Below, in pieces: positions 33,501 to 42,567 of a stretch of 64,000 nucleotides of DNA (positions are counted from its first letter, which is position 1; the number at the start of each line of letters is the position of its first letter). The notes below the pieces were generated by a model, which worked only from the letters and a program-made list of their open reading frames with translations, did no database searches and was not told the origin of the DNA. A program made the translations under genes and the position numbers. Origin of the DNA: CALEMW01 sp964343835 (GTDB lineage: Bacteria > Krumholzibacteriota > Krumholzibacteriia > LZORAL124-64-63); contig CAYFKR010000015.1 in NCBI GenBank assembly GCA_964343835.1, positions 20,065 to 84,064 on the forward strand, given 5' to 3'.

Positions 33501-34280
33501 GTGATCCAGTTGACGAGAATCCTGTTCCTCGCCGCGGCCCTGGGCCTGGCTTCCCTGGCCTCGGCCGGGACGGTCGGCCTGCTCCAGGCCGAACACGATG
33601 TCCTGGGCGCCCGCGCCGCGGCCCTGCCGAGCCTCCAGGAGGTCGGCGGCTCCGACATCGGCGGCACCAGCGGACCGTCGGGCGGCGGTCCCCGCGACCT
33701 GGGGGAGAAGCTCAGGGCCGGCGCCCTGTCCCTGGTCCTGCCGGGCCTCGGGCAGCTCTACAACGGCGACCGCGGCAAGGCCCTGGCCTTCGGCTCCGCC
33801 GAAGCGGCGGTCTGGACCACGTGGCTGGTGCTGCACACCACCGCCAACCACGCCCAGGACGACTACATCGAGTACGCAGGCCTCTTCGCCGGCGTCACCG
33901 GCGACCACGACGACCGGTACTGGCGTGACGTCGGCCGCCACCTGACCAGCGACGACTACAACCTCCAGCAGGAGATGATCGCCCGGGCCGAGGGCCGCGA
34001 GCCCACCAACCTGATCGGCGAGGCCGATTCCTGGTTCTGGCGCAACGAGGAGTACCAGGACAACTACAAGGACCTGCGGGCCGACGCCAACCGCGCCTAC
34101 GACCGACGCGACCTGACGGTGCTCTTCGCCATCGTCAACCGGGCGGTGTCGGCCTACGACGCCGTGCGCAACGCAGGCGGCGATCACATGGTCGAGGTGG
34201 CGGGCCTGGGGATCGACCTCGAGTCGCGCCGGGTCTTCGGCCGTACCTCGACGGCCTGCGTGGTGTCGGGGAGGTTCTGA
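33501..34280 (+). CDS. Envelope protein, paralogue B (DUF5683-like)
   Basis: A 259-residue protein with a cleavable signal (ALGLASLASA near residue 22), a Gly/Ser-rich linker and ALSLVLPGLGQLYNGDRGKALAFGSAEAAVW. That matches the PGLG plus glycine-basic hairpin of the preceding gene (paralogue A). Downstream both share a charged aromatic stretch (DDYIEYAG, WFWRNEEYQDNYKDLRADAN, YDRRDLTVLFAIVNRAVSAYDAV). The PGLGQLYNG pattern resembles DUF5683/TM2-like proteins found in FCB outer-membrane contexts. GTG 33501; the stop shares a base with the next start. Confidence 0.72.
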   Translation: MIQLTRILFLAAALGLASLASAGTVGLLQAEHDVLGARAAALPSLQEVGGSDIGGTSGPSGGGPRDLGEKLRAGALSLVLPGLGQLYNGDRGKALAFGSAEAAVWTTWLVLHTTANHAQDDYIEYAGLFAGVTGDHDDRYWRDVGRHLTSDDYNLQQEMIARAEGREPTNLIGEADSWFWRNEEYQDNYKDLRADANRAYDRRDLTVLFAIVNRAVSAYDAVRNAGGDHMVEVAGLGIDLESRRVFGRTSTACVVSGRF

Positions 34281-35269
34281 TGATGCGCGGCGCGGTCGTC
34301 ACCGTCCTGGTGGTCGCGGCGGCGATCCTGGTCGTCGGCTGCGCCGGTGGCGGAGCGGCCCGGTTCGAGAACGCTCCCGCCGACGATGCCCCGACCTCGT
34401 TCTTGGTGCCCGCATCGCTGACCTTCGTGGCCGCCCACCGCAACGAGCGGGGTGCTCCCTACTATCCCCTGGAGGGCCTGGCCGGCCTCGCCTTCGACGC
34501 CGAGGGCGTGCTCTACGTGTGCGACCAGCTCGGCGGCCGCATCCACGGCTGGGAGATGGCCCGGGACCTCTGGTACCAGTTCGACGCCCCGGGCGGACGC
34601 GGCTTCCGGCCGGTGGCCGTGGGCTCCGACGGCTTCCACGTCCTGGCCCTGGACTTCGACTCCCGCGAGTTCGTGCGCTTCGACCGCCGCGGCATCTTCC
34701 TGGACCGCCTGATCGACTTCACCTACTTCGACACCGGCTTCGACCGCGTCCCGTCGGACTTCGACGTGGACGTGGACGGCAGCATCGCCCTGTGCGACGC
34801 CCAGGAGAACCAGGTCGTGGTGCTGGACGGCTACCTGGAGCCGCGCACCGTCTTCGGGAGCACCGGCAGCCACCGGGAGCAGTTCCGGGAGCCCAGCGGC
34901 ATCGTGGTGCTGCCCGACGGGGGCTTCGCCGTCAGCGACCGCGGGAATCGGCGCGTGCAGGTCTTCAACCGCATCGGCTCCCTCACCGGCACTGCCGGCG
35001 GCGAGTTCGACGTGCACAACCCCATGATCACCCCGCAGGGCATCGACTGCGACCGATGGGGCAACCTCTTCGTGGCCGATCCCGCCGCCGGGAAGATCCA
35101 CGTCTACGACCGCGACCTGCGGCACCTCTTCTCCGCCGGCTCCGAGCTGGGCCTGACCACGGCCCCGGTCAACCCCATGGACGTGGCCCTGGGACCCGAC
35201 GGGCTGCTGGCGGTCACCGACCGGGGGCAGGGCCAGGCCGTGCTCCTCTACCGCATCCAGTACAGGTAG
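34280..35269 (+). CDS. NHL-repeat beta-propeller lipoprotein
   Basis: A 329-residue protein with a lipobox VVGC (C21), so probably membrane-anchored after lipidation. From about residue 55 it has NHL-type blades: PLEGLAGLAFDAEGVLYVCDQLGGRIHGW, REPSGIVVLPDGGFAVSDRGNRRVQVF, TPQGIDCDRWGNLFVADPAAGKIHVYD and NPMDVALGPDGLLAVTDRG. NHL propellers bind proteins or ligands without catalysis. In FCB bacteria such lipoproteins sit in envelope complexes; the partner here is probably one of its operon neighbours. The start overlaps the previous stop as TGATG. Confidence 0.8.
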   Translation: MMRGAVVTVLVVAAAILVVGCAGGGAARFENAPADDAPTSFLVPASLTFVAAHRNERGAPYYPLEGLAGLAFDAEGVLYVCDQLGGRIHGWEMARDLWYQFDAPGGRGFRPVAVGSDGFHVLALDFDSREFVRFDRRGIFLDRLIDFTYFDTGFDRVPSDFDVDVDGSIALCDAQENQVVVLDGYLEPRTVFGSTGSHREQFREPSGIVVLPDGGFAVSDRGNRRVQVFNRIGSLTGTAGGEFDVHNPMITPQGIDCDRWGNLFVADPAAGKIHVYDRDLRHLFSAGSELGLTTAPVNPMDVALGPDGLLAVTDRGQGQAVLLYRIQYR

Positions 35270-35276
35270 GCCGCTC

Positions 35277-38200
35277 GTGGCGTCGGCGCTGCGGCACCTC
35301 ATCGCGCTCTCCGTGCTCCTCGCCGCGCAGGCCGGAGCAGCGGCGGCTCCCGCCGACATGGACACGACGGGCGCCGTGACGGCTACCGAGGTGCACGAGC
35401 TCGGCGCCGACCACGAGCGCATCGAGCTGGCCCGTCGCCATCTGCTGCCCGGTTCCTTCGTGGCCGTGGTGGACGGGGTGCCCTGGGAGCGCGGGGCCGA
35501 CTACCGCCTGGACGAGCGCCGCGGCATGTGGCTTCCCCTGCGGCGAGTCGAGTCGACCGCCGTGGCCGTCCTGAGGTACCGCTACATCCCCGCACCCGTT
35601 CCCCTGCGCCGCGAACTCCATCCCCCCGCACCCCGCCCGTCCCTGGACGGCGACGGGTCCTACGGGTCCGCCACGGTCGCCGGCGACGCGGCGACGACGG
35701 CCTGGGGCGACCTCGACGTCACCGGCAGCAAGTCGGTGCGCATGTCCTCGGGCAGCCGTCGCGAGATGACCGTGGACCAGACCCTGCGCCTGAACGTCTC
35801 GGGACGGCTGACCGAGGACGTGTCGGTGCGGGCCATGCTCAGCGACGACAACCTGCCGGTGGTGCCCGAGGGCAACACCGAGGAGCTCCGCGACATCGAC
35901 CGCGTGCGCGTGGACGTCACCGGCCGGACCTGGGCGGCGGTGCTGGGCGACTTCGTGGCCCGCAGCGGCGACACCCGCTACGGTGGCTACCGCCGGAAGC
36001 TCCAGGGAGCGCGGGTGTCGGTGGACGGCGCGGCCGCGGGCGTGGAGGTGCTGGCGGGTGCGCCCCGCGGCCGCTACCGGACGGTCCAGCTCCGCGGCGA
36101 GGAATCCAACCAGGGCCCTTACCCGCTGGCGGGGAACGTCGGCGACAACCTGTTCCTGGTGGCCGGATCGGAGCGGGTGACCCTGGACGGCGAGCTCCTG
36201 ACCCGCGGTGCGGACCGCGACTACGTGGTCGACTACGTACGCGGCACCGTCACCTTCACGTACCGACGCCTGGTGACGGCCGAGAGCGAGATCGTCGTGG
36301 AGTTCGAGGAGGGCGAGGGTCCCTATGCCCGCTCCGTGGCGGGGGCGGGCGTGTCGGTACCCCTGTCCGCCGTCGGCGTGGATGCACGGGTGGGGGTGCG
36401 CCTTTTCCAGGAGAGCGATGACCCGGACCGCCCCCGCGGCGGGGACCTGAGCGACGAGGATCGCGACGCCCTGGCCGCCGCCGGCGACGACCCCGACGCC
36501 GCGACCGCCTCGGGCATCACCCCGACGGCGCCCGGCGAGGGCCGCTACCGCCTGGAGGAGACGGGGGGCGTGCAGGTGGCCGTCTGGGACACCGTCGCCG
36601 GCGACGTGGACGTCGTGTTCTTCCACGTGGGCTCCGGACTCGGGGAGTACGCCGTGGAATCCCTGACCGCCACGGGCGAGGCCGTCTACGGCTACCGCGG
36701 GCCGGGGGGAGGCTCCTGGCGCATCGGACGCCGCCTCGAGCTGGCCAGTCGCCAGCGCCTGATGTCCGTGTCCGGCGCCCTGGGCGACAGCCTGGCGCCG
36801 TGGCTCGACGCCGAGTGGCACGCCAGCGATTTCGACGCCAACGTGCTGTCCTCCCTCGACGCCCACGACGACCGGGGCACGGCCTGGCGGGCCGGTCTGC
36901 GCACCGGCAACCGCGAGGCGACCCTGGCCGGCCGCTCCCTGGGCCGGTGGCGGGCGTCGGTGGACCACGAGGACCTCGGCGAGGGGTTCCGGCCCTTCCT
37001 GCTGGCCCGCGACCTCTTCCGCTACGAGCGCTGGGGCCTGGGCGTGCGGGCCCGCGACGAGGGCTTCCTGGACCAGCGGGACGCCGTGACCACGGGGCGG
37101 CTCGGCTGGGAGGCGGGGCGGGAGTCCCGCAGCGCCGCCGTGGAGGCCACCTGGGACCGTCTCGATCACGGCGCCGGACTGGAGGCCACGGCCCTGGAGG
37201 TGGGTGGCCGGTGGCGTCTGGGAGCCGTCTCGGGACGTCACGCGCGCGTCGACGCCGGGGCCGACGACGCGGTCGACCCCCTGGACGTGACCCGCACCGT
37301 CGACGATCACGGCCTGACGGTGGACCTGGGGCCGGTCCGCACCACCGTCGGCCGCCTGGCCAGGGCCTACCGGGACGGCGGCGGCGACGACGACACCGGC
37401 GCCCGCCTCCGTCGCTGGACCGCGGCCCTCGCTTCCGACGGCGACGGCGCCTGGTCCTGGCGCGCCGGCTGGGCGCGGGACCTGGCGGACTCGGCCCGCA
37501 GCGACGGCTGGCGTCGCGAACGGGACGCCCGCACCGTCGATGCCGCCCTGACGACCCCCGAGGCCGCCGGCATGCGCCTGACCGCCGACGGCACCTGGCG
37601 TCGCACCGACGTGCCCGGCGGGGCGGAGCTCGTCACCCGCCTCGCCAAGCTCCGGCTCTCCGGCCGCTGGCCCGACGCCGGCAGCGATTGGGCCCTGTCC
37701 TACGGCATCGACAACAGCCGCACCGAGGTCCTCGACCGCCAGGTGATCTACGTGGGCGAGCGCCAGGGCGACTACAACCAGGCCGGCGACTTCGTGGGCC
37801 ACGAGCTCGGCGACCATCAGGTGATCACCGTCGGCACCGACAGCCTGGTGGCCACCACTGAGGTCTCCGCCGACCTCACCTGGCGCCAGGACTTCTCCGT
37901 GCTGGGGGAGGACCGCTGGTGGGGCGCCTGGTCCACCTTCGCCCGCGTCTCGGCCAGGGGACGCAGCCGCACCGACGACGTGGGCGGCCTGCTCCGCCTC
38001 GACCGCGGCCGCCTGCTGGACCCCGACGACGGCGTGCTGGGGGAGCTCTCCCTGCGCCAGGACGTCAACCTGCTGCGCCACCTGCGCGCCTGGGACCTCC
38101 GCCTGCGCCTGGAGTTCGACGAGGGCCTGGACCGCCAGTACGCCGCCCACCCGGAGCGCCGCCTCCGGCGCCTCCACCAGGCCACCCTGGTGCGCAACCT

Positions 38201-38687
38201 GGGGCAGACCACCAGCATGCGCTGGCGGACCCGTCGGGATTTCGATCGCCGCCGCACCGAGGAGGCCGCCTCCAGCAGCAACCGCTCCTACGGCACCGTG
38301 GTCTGGAAGCACGAGACCGAGGCCCTGTGGCGACCGTCCCCCGGCAACCAGGCGGGCATCGCCGTGGACCACCTCCGACGCAGCGACGACGTCTCGGGGG
38401 TCGCCCAGCGGGAGTGGGGCCTGCGCCCGTCCGCGCGCTGGCGCCTGGCCGACCGCTGGAGCGGCACCGTCGACGCCCGCTGGTCCGACGTGACCAGCGA
38501 CGAACCCGTCGGCTCCCTGCGCCCCTTCTTCTTCCCCTACCCGGGGGGCAACGTGGACGTGTCAGCCAGGCTGACCTGGGACCCGTCGCGGACCCTGAGC
38601 GTGTCCCTGGCCCAGTTCAGTCGCCGGCTGGGCGACGAGAGGGGGTGGCAGCATGATGTCCGACTCGAGTCGACGGCTCGTTTCTAG
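35277..38687 (+). CDS. Large outer-membrane barrel with SprA-like modules
   Basis: A 1136-residue secreted protein (signal to about residue 24). It carries two copies of a beta module with the GxDYxxDxxxG signature: RGADYRLDERRGMWLPLRR (about 60-102) and RGADRDYVVDYVRGTVTF (about 296-345). Between them LRLNVSGRLTEDVSVRAML, RVRVDVTGRTWAAVLGDF and YGGYRRKLQGARVSV look like amphipathic strands. The second half is dense in alternating Arg/Trp/Gly beta strands and ends in ARF, a barrel-type C-terminus. The same module style occurs in the N-terminal part of SprA, the type IX translocon, but SprA is about twice as long. Function by homology is uncertain. It shares 35 bases with the next gene. Confidence 0.7.
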   Translation: MASALRHLIALSVLLAAQAGAAAAPADMDTTGAVTATEVHELGADHERIELARRHLLPGSFVAVVDGVPWERGADYRLDERRGMWLPLRRVESTAVAVLRYRYIPAPVPLRRELHPPAPRPSLDGDGSYGSATVAGDAATTAWGDLDVTGSKSVRMSSGSRREMTVDQTLRLNVSGRLTEDVSVRAMLSDDNLPVVPEGNTEELRDIDRVRVDVTGRTWAAVLGDFVARSGDTRYGGYRRKLQGARVSVDGAAAGVEVLAGAPRGRYRTVQLRGEESNQGPYPLAGNVGDNLFLVAGSERVTLDGELLTRGADRDYVVDYVRGTVTFTYRRLVTAESEIVVEFEEGEGPYARSVAGAGVSVPLSAVGVDARVGVRLFQESDDPDRPRGGDLSDEDRDALAAAGDDPDAATASGITPTAPGEGRYRLEETGGVQVAVWDTVAGDVDVVFFHVGSGLGEYAVESLTATGEAVYGYRGPGGGSWRIGRRLELASRQRLMSVSGALGDSLAPWLDAEWHASDFDANVLSSLDAHDDRGTAWRAGLRTGNREATLAGRSLGRWRASVDHEDLGEGFRPFLLARDLFRYERWGLGVRARDEGFLDQRDAVTTGRLGWEAGRESRSAAVEATWDRLDHGAGLEATALEVGGRWRLGAVSGRHARVDAGADDAVDPLDVTRTVDDHGLTVDLGPVRTTVGRLARAYRDGGGDDDTGARLRRWTAALASDGDGAWSWRAGWARDLADSARSDGWRRERDARTVDAALTTPEAAGMRLTADGTWRRTDVPGGAELVTRLAKLRLSGRWPDAGSDWALSYGIDNSRTEVLDRQVIYVGERQGDYNQAGDFVGHELGDHQVITVGTDSLVATTEVSADLTWRQDFSVLGEDRWWGAWSTFARVSARGRSRTDDVGGLLRLDRGRLLDPDDGVLGELSLRQDVNLLRHLRAWDLRLRLEFDEGLDRQYAAHPERRLRRLHQATLVRNLGQTTSMRWRTRRDFDRRRTEEAASSSNRSYGTVVWKHETEALWRPSPGNQAGIAVDHLRRSDDVSGVAQREWGLRPSARWRLADRWSGTVDARWSDVTSDEPVGSLRPFFFPYPGGNVDVSARLTWDPSRTLSVSLAQFSRRLGDERGWQHDVRLESTARF

Positions 38688-40488
38688 CCTGCTGCTCCTG
38701 GTGGCGGCCGGCCTTGCGACGGCGGCGTCCCCGGCCCGGATCGAACCCGCCCCCGGCGTGATCGACGGCGACCCCTGGCGCACCCACGCCGAGGCCGATG
38801 CGGCCTGGGCCGCGGCCTGGACCGGCGACTGGAACACGGCCGCGTCGCTGGCGACGGCGTCGACGGACTCCATCGCAACCGTTGCCGCCACCGTGGCGGC
38901 GTCCCGCGCACCCGGTGACGACGGCCCGGTCCTGCCCCCTTCGGACGTGCTCAGGGACCGCTGGCACGCGCGGGGCCACCTGGCCTGCCGCATCCGCACG
39001 GTCGACCGCGACGGCGCGACGGTCCTGGTCGTGGATCCGGGCCCCCTGTACCGGGTGGGTGCTGTGGACGTCGAGACGACGGGCGAGGCGGAGGCGGGCC
39101 CCTGGCTGGAGCGCTGGCTCCCGCGTCCCGGCGACCGGTTCGACGGGCCGACCTGGGACCGCGCGGTCCGGTTCCTGCTTTCGGCTGCCGGGGAGGCGGG
39201 CCATCCCTTCGCCGCCTGGTCGGTCCGCGGGGTCGCCCTGGACGCCGAGGCCGCGACCGTGGACGTGCGGGCCGTCCTCTCCACGGGACGACGGATGGTC
39301 TGGGGACCGGTGTCCTCGAGCCTGGGGACGGGAACCGCAGGTGCGTTCGCGGGCCGTGTTGCGGGGCTGGGGACCGGCCGACCCTTCCGCGACCGCGACC
39401 TGGTCCGCGCCCGGGAACGCCTCCTGGCCCGGGACCTCTACGCCGGCGTGGGCGAGCCGGTGCTCTGGCACGCCGCCCCCGATACCGTGGGCGTGCACTG
39501 GCCCATCACGCCGCGTCGCAGGGCCAACCGCATGGCGGTGGTGCTGGGCCTGAGCCGCCCGGACGACGGGAGCGGTACGCGCCTCAGCGGTCAGGCCGAT
39601 CTGCTGCTGGGGAACATCGCCGGGACGGGGCGTCGCCTGGAAGTGGCGTGGAGCGACGACGGCGAATCCCGCTCCCGGTTCGGTCTGCAATGGCGCGAGC
39701 CCCTGGTGGCCGGAACGCCCCTGGACGCCGATCTCGGGCTGGACCAAGAGGTGGTCGACGGCGTCCACGCCAGGGTGCGCCTGGACCTCGGAGTGTCCCT
39801 GCCGGTGCGCGGCGGCTGGCAGCTGGAGCTCGGCGCGGGCCGGGACCGGGGCACGTTCCCCGCCGGGGAGTGGACGCGCTCCACGCGGACCCGGGCCCGG
39901 GTCGCGGTGCGTCGCTCGCGGCTGGATCCGGCGGTGAGCGGCTGGGGGGCTTCGGCGGTGGTGGAGGAGGCCCGACGCAGGGCCGAAGCCCGGGCAGGCG
40001 ACGACGACGCCGAACCGGCCACGCCGCGGGAGGAGCGCCAGACCATCGTGGACCTGGGGCTCGAGGGCGAGATCTGGTTCGGCTCGACGGTCAGCGGCGC
40101 GATCCGTGGCCGCTTCGCCGACGTGGGCGGGGACGAGCCTGTCCTGCCCCTGGTGGAGCAGTTCCGCCTGGGAGGCGCCACCTCCCTGCGGGGCTATCGC
40201 GAGGACCGATTCCACGGGGAGCGCATGGCTGTGGCGTCGCTGGAACTCCGGCTGGGAAGGCCCGGTCGCTCCAGGGTTTACTCATTCCTGGACCTGGGGT
40301 ACGTTCGCCAGTCGCGGCGAGACCCCGTCACCGAGGGGATCGTCGTGGACACCGAGCGCCCCCTGGGGTACGGCCTCGGCCTGATCACCACCGGCGCCGG
40401 GGGCGACGTCTCGCTCGCCATCGGATTCCCGGGGACCGTGGGCCTGGACCGGGCCAAGCTCCACGTGTCGTTGCTGCAGACCTTCTGA
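38653..40488 (+). CDS. Omp85-family outer-membrane barrel (BamA/TamA-like)
   Basis: A 611-residue protein with a signal peptide (8-25), one or two POTRA-like segments (about 110-275, e.g. GPLYRVGAVDVETTGEAEAGPWLERWL) and a 16-strand-type barrel. The Omp85 L6-loop signature FRLGGATSLRGYRE is at 504-517, and the chain ends in Phe (VSLLQTF). Omp85 proteins insert or translocate outer-membrane proteins. It is shorter than canonical BamA (about 800), so more TamA/surface-antigen-like. GAGGGGG lies seven bases before ATG 38653, inside the preceding coding sequence, so the two are translated together. Confidence 0.82.
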   Translation: MMSDSSRRLVSSLLLLVAAGLATAASPARIEPAPGVIDGDPWRTHAEADAAWAAAWTGDWNTAASLATASTDSIATVAATVAASRAPGDDGPVLPPSDVLRDRWHARGHLACRIRTVDRDGATVLVVDPGPLYRVGAVDVETTGEAEAGPWLERWLPRPGDRFDGPTWDRAVRFLLSAAGEAGHPFAAWSVRGVALDAEAATVDVRAVLSTGRRMVWGPVSSSLGTGTAGAFAGRVAGLGTGRPFRDRDLVRARERLLARDLYAGVGEPVLWHAAPDTVGVHWPITPRRRANRMAVVLGLSRPDDGSGTRLSGQADLLLGNIAGTGRRLEVAWSDDGESRSRFGLQWREPLVAGTPLDADLGLDQEVVDGVHARVRLDLGVSLPVRGGWQLELGAGRDRGTFPAGEWTRSTRTRARVAVRRSRLDPAVSGWGASAVVEEARRRAEARAGDDDAEPATPREERQTIVDLGLEGEIWFGSTVSGAIRGRFADVGGDEPVLPLVEQFRLGGATSLRGYREDRFHGERMAVASLELRLGRPGRSRVYSFLDLGYVRQSRRDPVTEGIVVDTERPLGYGLGLITTGAGGDVSLAIGFPGTVGLDRAKLHVSLLQTF

Positions 40489-40500
40489 CCGGAGCGTTCC

Positions 40501-42567
40501 ATGGACCAGGCCGACGCGCGGGAGAGGATCCGGCGGCTGCGCGCCGAGATCGCCCGACACGATCACCTCTACTACCGCGAGCACCGCTCCGAGATCGGCG
40601 ACGCCGAGTACGACGCCCTGGTGCGAGAGCTGGCCGACCTGGAAGCGCGTCATCCCGACCTCGCCGACGAGGCCAGCCCCACGCGCACCCCCGGCTCCGA
40701 CGCCGACGCCCGCTTCGAGAGCCTGCCCCACAGCAGGCCCATGATCAGCCTCCAGAACAGCTACGAGCTGGACGACGTCGCGGCTTTCGCCGAACGCATC
40801 CGCCGCGAGCTCCCCGAGCGCGACATGACGTACACCGTCGAGCCCAAGATCGACGGCGTGGCCCTGGCGGTCCGCTATCGCGACGGCGTGCTCGAGGCGG
40901 CTCTGACCCGCGGCGACGGCACCAAGGGCGACGAGGTCACCGCCAACGTCCGGACCTTCGCCGAGGTCCCGACCACCCTGCCCGACGGCTGGCGCGACGC
41001 CCTGCCCGGCGGCGCCACCGCCGTGGAGGTCCGTGGCGAGGCCTACTTCACCCTGAGCCGCTTCCGCGCCCTCAACGCCGAGCGCGAGGAGGCCGGGGAG
41101 GAGCCCCTGGCCAACCCCCGCAACGCCATGGCCGGCACCCTCAAGACCCTCGACTCCGGCGTGGTGGCGGCGCGGGCTCCGTCGGTGTTCTTCTACCAGC
41201 TCTTCCCCCTGGAGGGGGACCTGGAACTGGCCACCCACCGCGACGAGCTGGCGGCCATCGAGGCCCTCGGCCTGCCCGTGAATCCCTTCCTGCGCACCGC
41301 CTCCGACATGGACGGCCTGCGCGCTCACCTCGACGAACTGGGTTCCCTGCGCGACGCCCTCGACTACCAGATCGACGGTGCGGTGCTGAAGGTGGACGAC
41401 CTCTCCCTCCACGACCGCCTCGGCTCCACGGCCAAGGCCCCCCGCTGGGGACTGGCCTACAAGTACGCCGCCGAAGAGGCGCGGACGGTCCTGGAGTCCG
41501 TCACCCTGCAGGTGGGCCGCACCGGCGTGATCACGCCCGTGGCCGAGCTCCGCCCGGTTCGGCTGGCCGGCACCACCGTGTCGCGGGCCACTCTCCACAA
41601 CTGGGACGAGATCGAGCGCAAGGACGTGCGCGTGGGCGACACCGTGGTGGTGGTCAAGGGCGGCGACATCATCCCCAAGGTCCTGCGCGCGGTGGACGAG
41701 CTCCGGCCCGCAGGTGCGGAACGCCCCCCGATCCCCGAGACCTGCCCCGTCTGCGAGGGCCCGGTCGGTCGCGAGGAGGGGGAGGTGGCCGTGCGCTGCC
41801 GCAATCCCCTGTGTCCGGCCCAGGTCGCGGGGCGCCTGAAGCATTTCGTGGGGCGCGAGGCCGCCGACATCGAGGGCCTGGGGGTGCGCGGGATCGCCCA
41901 GCTCCTGGAGGCGGGCCTGATCGACGGCCTGCCCGACCTCTTCCGCCTGCGGGCCGACGCCCTGGCGCCCCTGCCGGGCTGGGGCGAGACCTCCGCTGCC
42001 TCCCTGGTGGAGGCCGCGGAGCGTGCCAAGGACCGGGACTGGCCCGCCAAGATCTTCGCCCTCGGCATCCGCATGGTGGGCGTGACCACGGCCCGCTCCC
42101 TGGCGGCCCGCTACCGCAACATCGACGAGCTGGCCGCGGTGGATGCGGAGACCATGGTGGCCGACGGCGTCGAGGGCGTGGGCGTCGACGTGGCCGAAGC
42201 GGTGGCCGGCTTCTTCCGCGACCCGCGCGGTCGGGCCCTGGTGGAGGAACTGCGCGCCGTGGGATTCCTGCGTTCCGAGGAGCACGCTCCCGAGCGGGAG
42301 GAGGCTCCGGAGGGCACCTGGTTCGAGGGCCGCAAGGTCGTGCTCACCGGCGCCTTCGAGACCTGGTCCCGCTCCGACGCCAAGAAGCTCGTGGAGGCGC
42401 GGGGCGGCAAGGTCACCGGCAGCGTGAGCGGAAAGACCGACGCGGTGATCGTGGGCGCCGACCCGGGTTCCAAGCTGGACAAGGCCAGGGATCTGGGCGT
42501 GCTCGTCCTGGACGAGGCCGCCTTCGCCCGGCTGCTGGAAGGGGGGAGCCCCGACGATGTCGACTGA
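40501..42567 (+). CDS. ligA: NAD-dependent DNA ligase
   Basis: A 688-residue LigA with all domains: Ia (HDHLYYREHRSEIGDAEYD), the adenylation core with active lysine K116 in EPKIDGVA, an OB fold, a four-cysteine zinc finger (CPVCEGPVG to CRNPLCPAQ), helix-hairpin-helix repeats and a C-terminal BRCT (GRKVVLTGAFETWSRSDAKKLVE). It seals nicks in replication and repair using NAD+. The length fits the family. It overlaps the next gene by 11 bases. Confidence 0.97.
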   Translation: MDQADARERIRRLRAEIARHDHLYYREHRSEIGDAEYDALVRELADLEARHPDLADEASPTRTPGSDADARFESLPHSRPMISLQNSYELDDVAAFAERIRRELPERDMTYTVEPKIDGVALAVRYRDGVLEAALTRGDGTKGDEVTANVRTFAEVPTTLPDGWRDALPGGATAVEVRGEAYFTLSRFRALNAEREEAGEEPLANPRNAMAGTLKTLDSGVVAARAPSVFFYQLFPLEGDLELATHRDELAAIEALGLPVNPFLRTASDMDGLRAHLDELGSLRDALDYQIDGAVLKVDDLSLHDRLGSTAKAPRWGLAYKYAAEEARTVLESVTLQVGRTGVITPVAELRPVRLAGTTVSRATLHNWDEIERKDVRVGDTVVVVKGGDIIPKVLRAVDELRPAGAERPPIPETCPVCEGPVGREEGEVAVRCRNPLCPAQVAGRLKHFVGREAADIEGLGVRGIAQLLEAGLIDGLPDLFRLRADALAPLPGWGETSAASLVEAAERAKDRDWPAKIFALGIRMVGVTTARSLAARYRNIDELAAVDAETMVADGVEGVGVDVAEAVAGFFRDPRGRALVEELRAVGFLRSEEHAPEREEAPEGTWFEGRKVVLTGAFETWSRSDAKKLVEARGGKVTGSVSGKTDAVIVGADPGSKLDKARDLGVLVLDEAAFARLLEGGSPDDVD

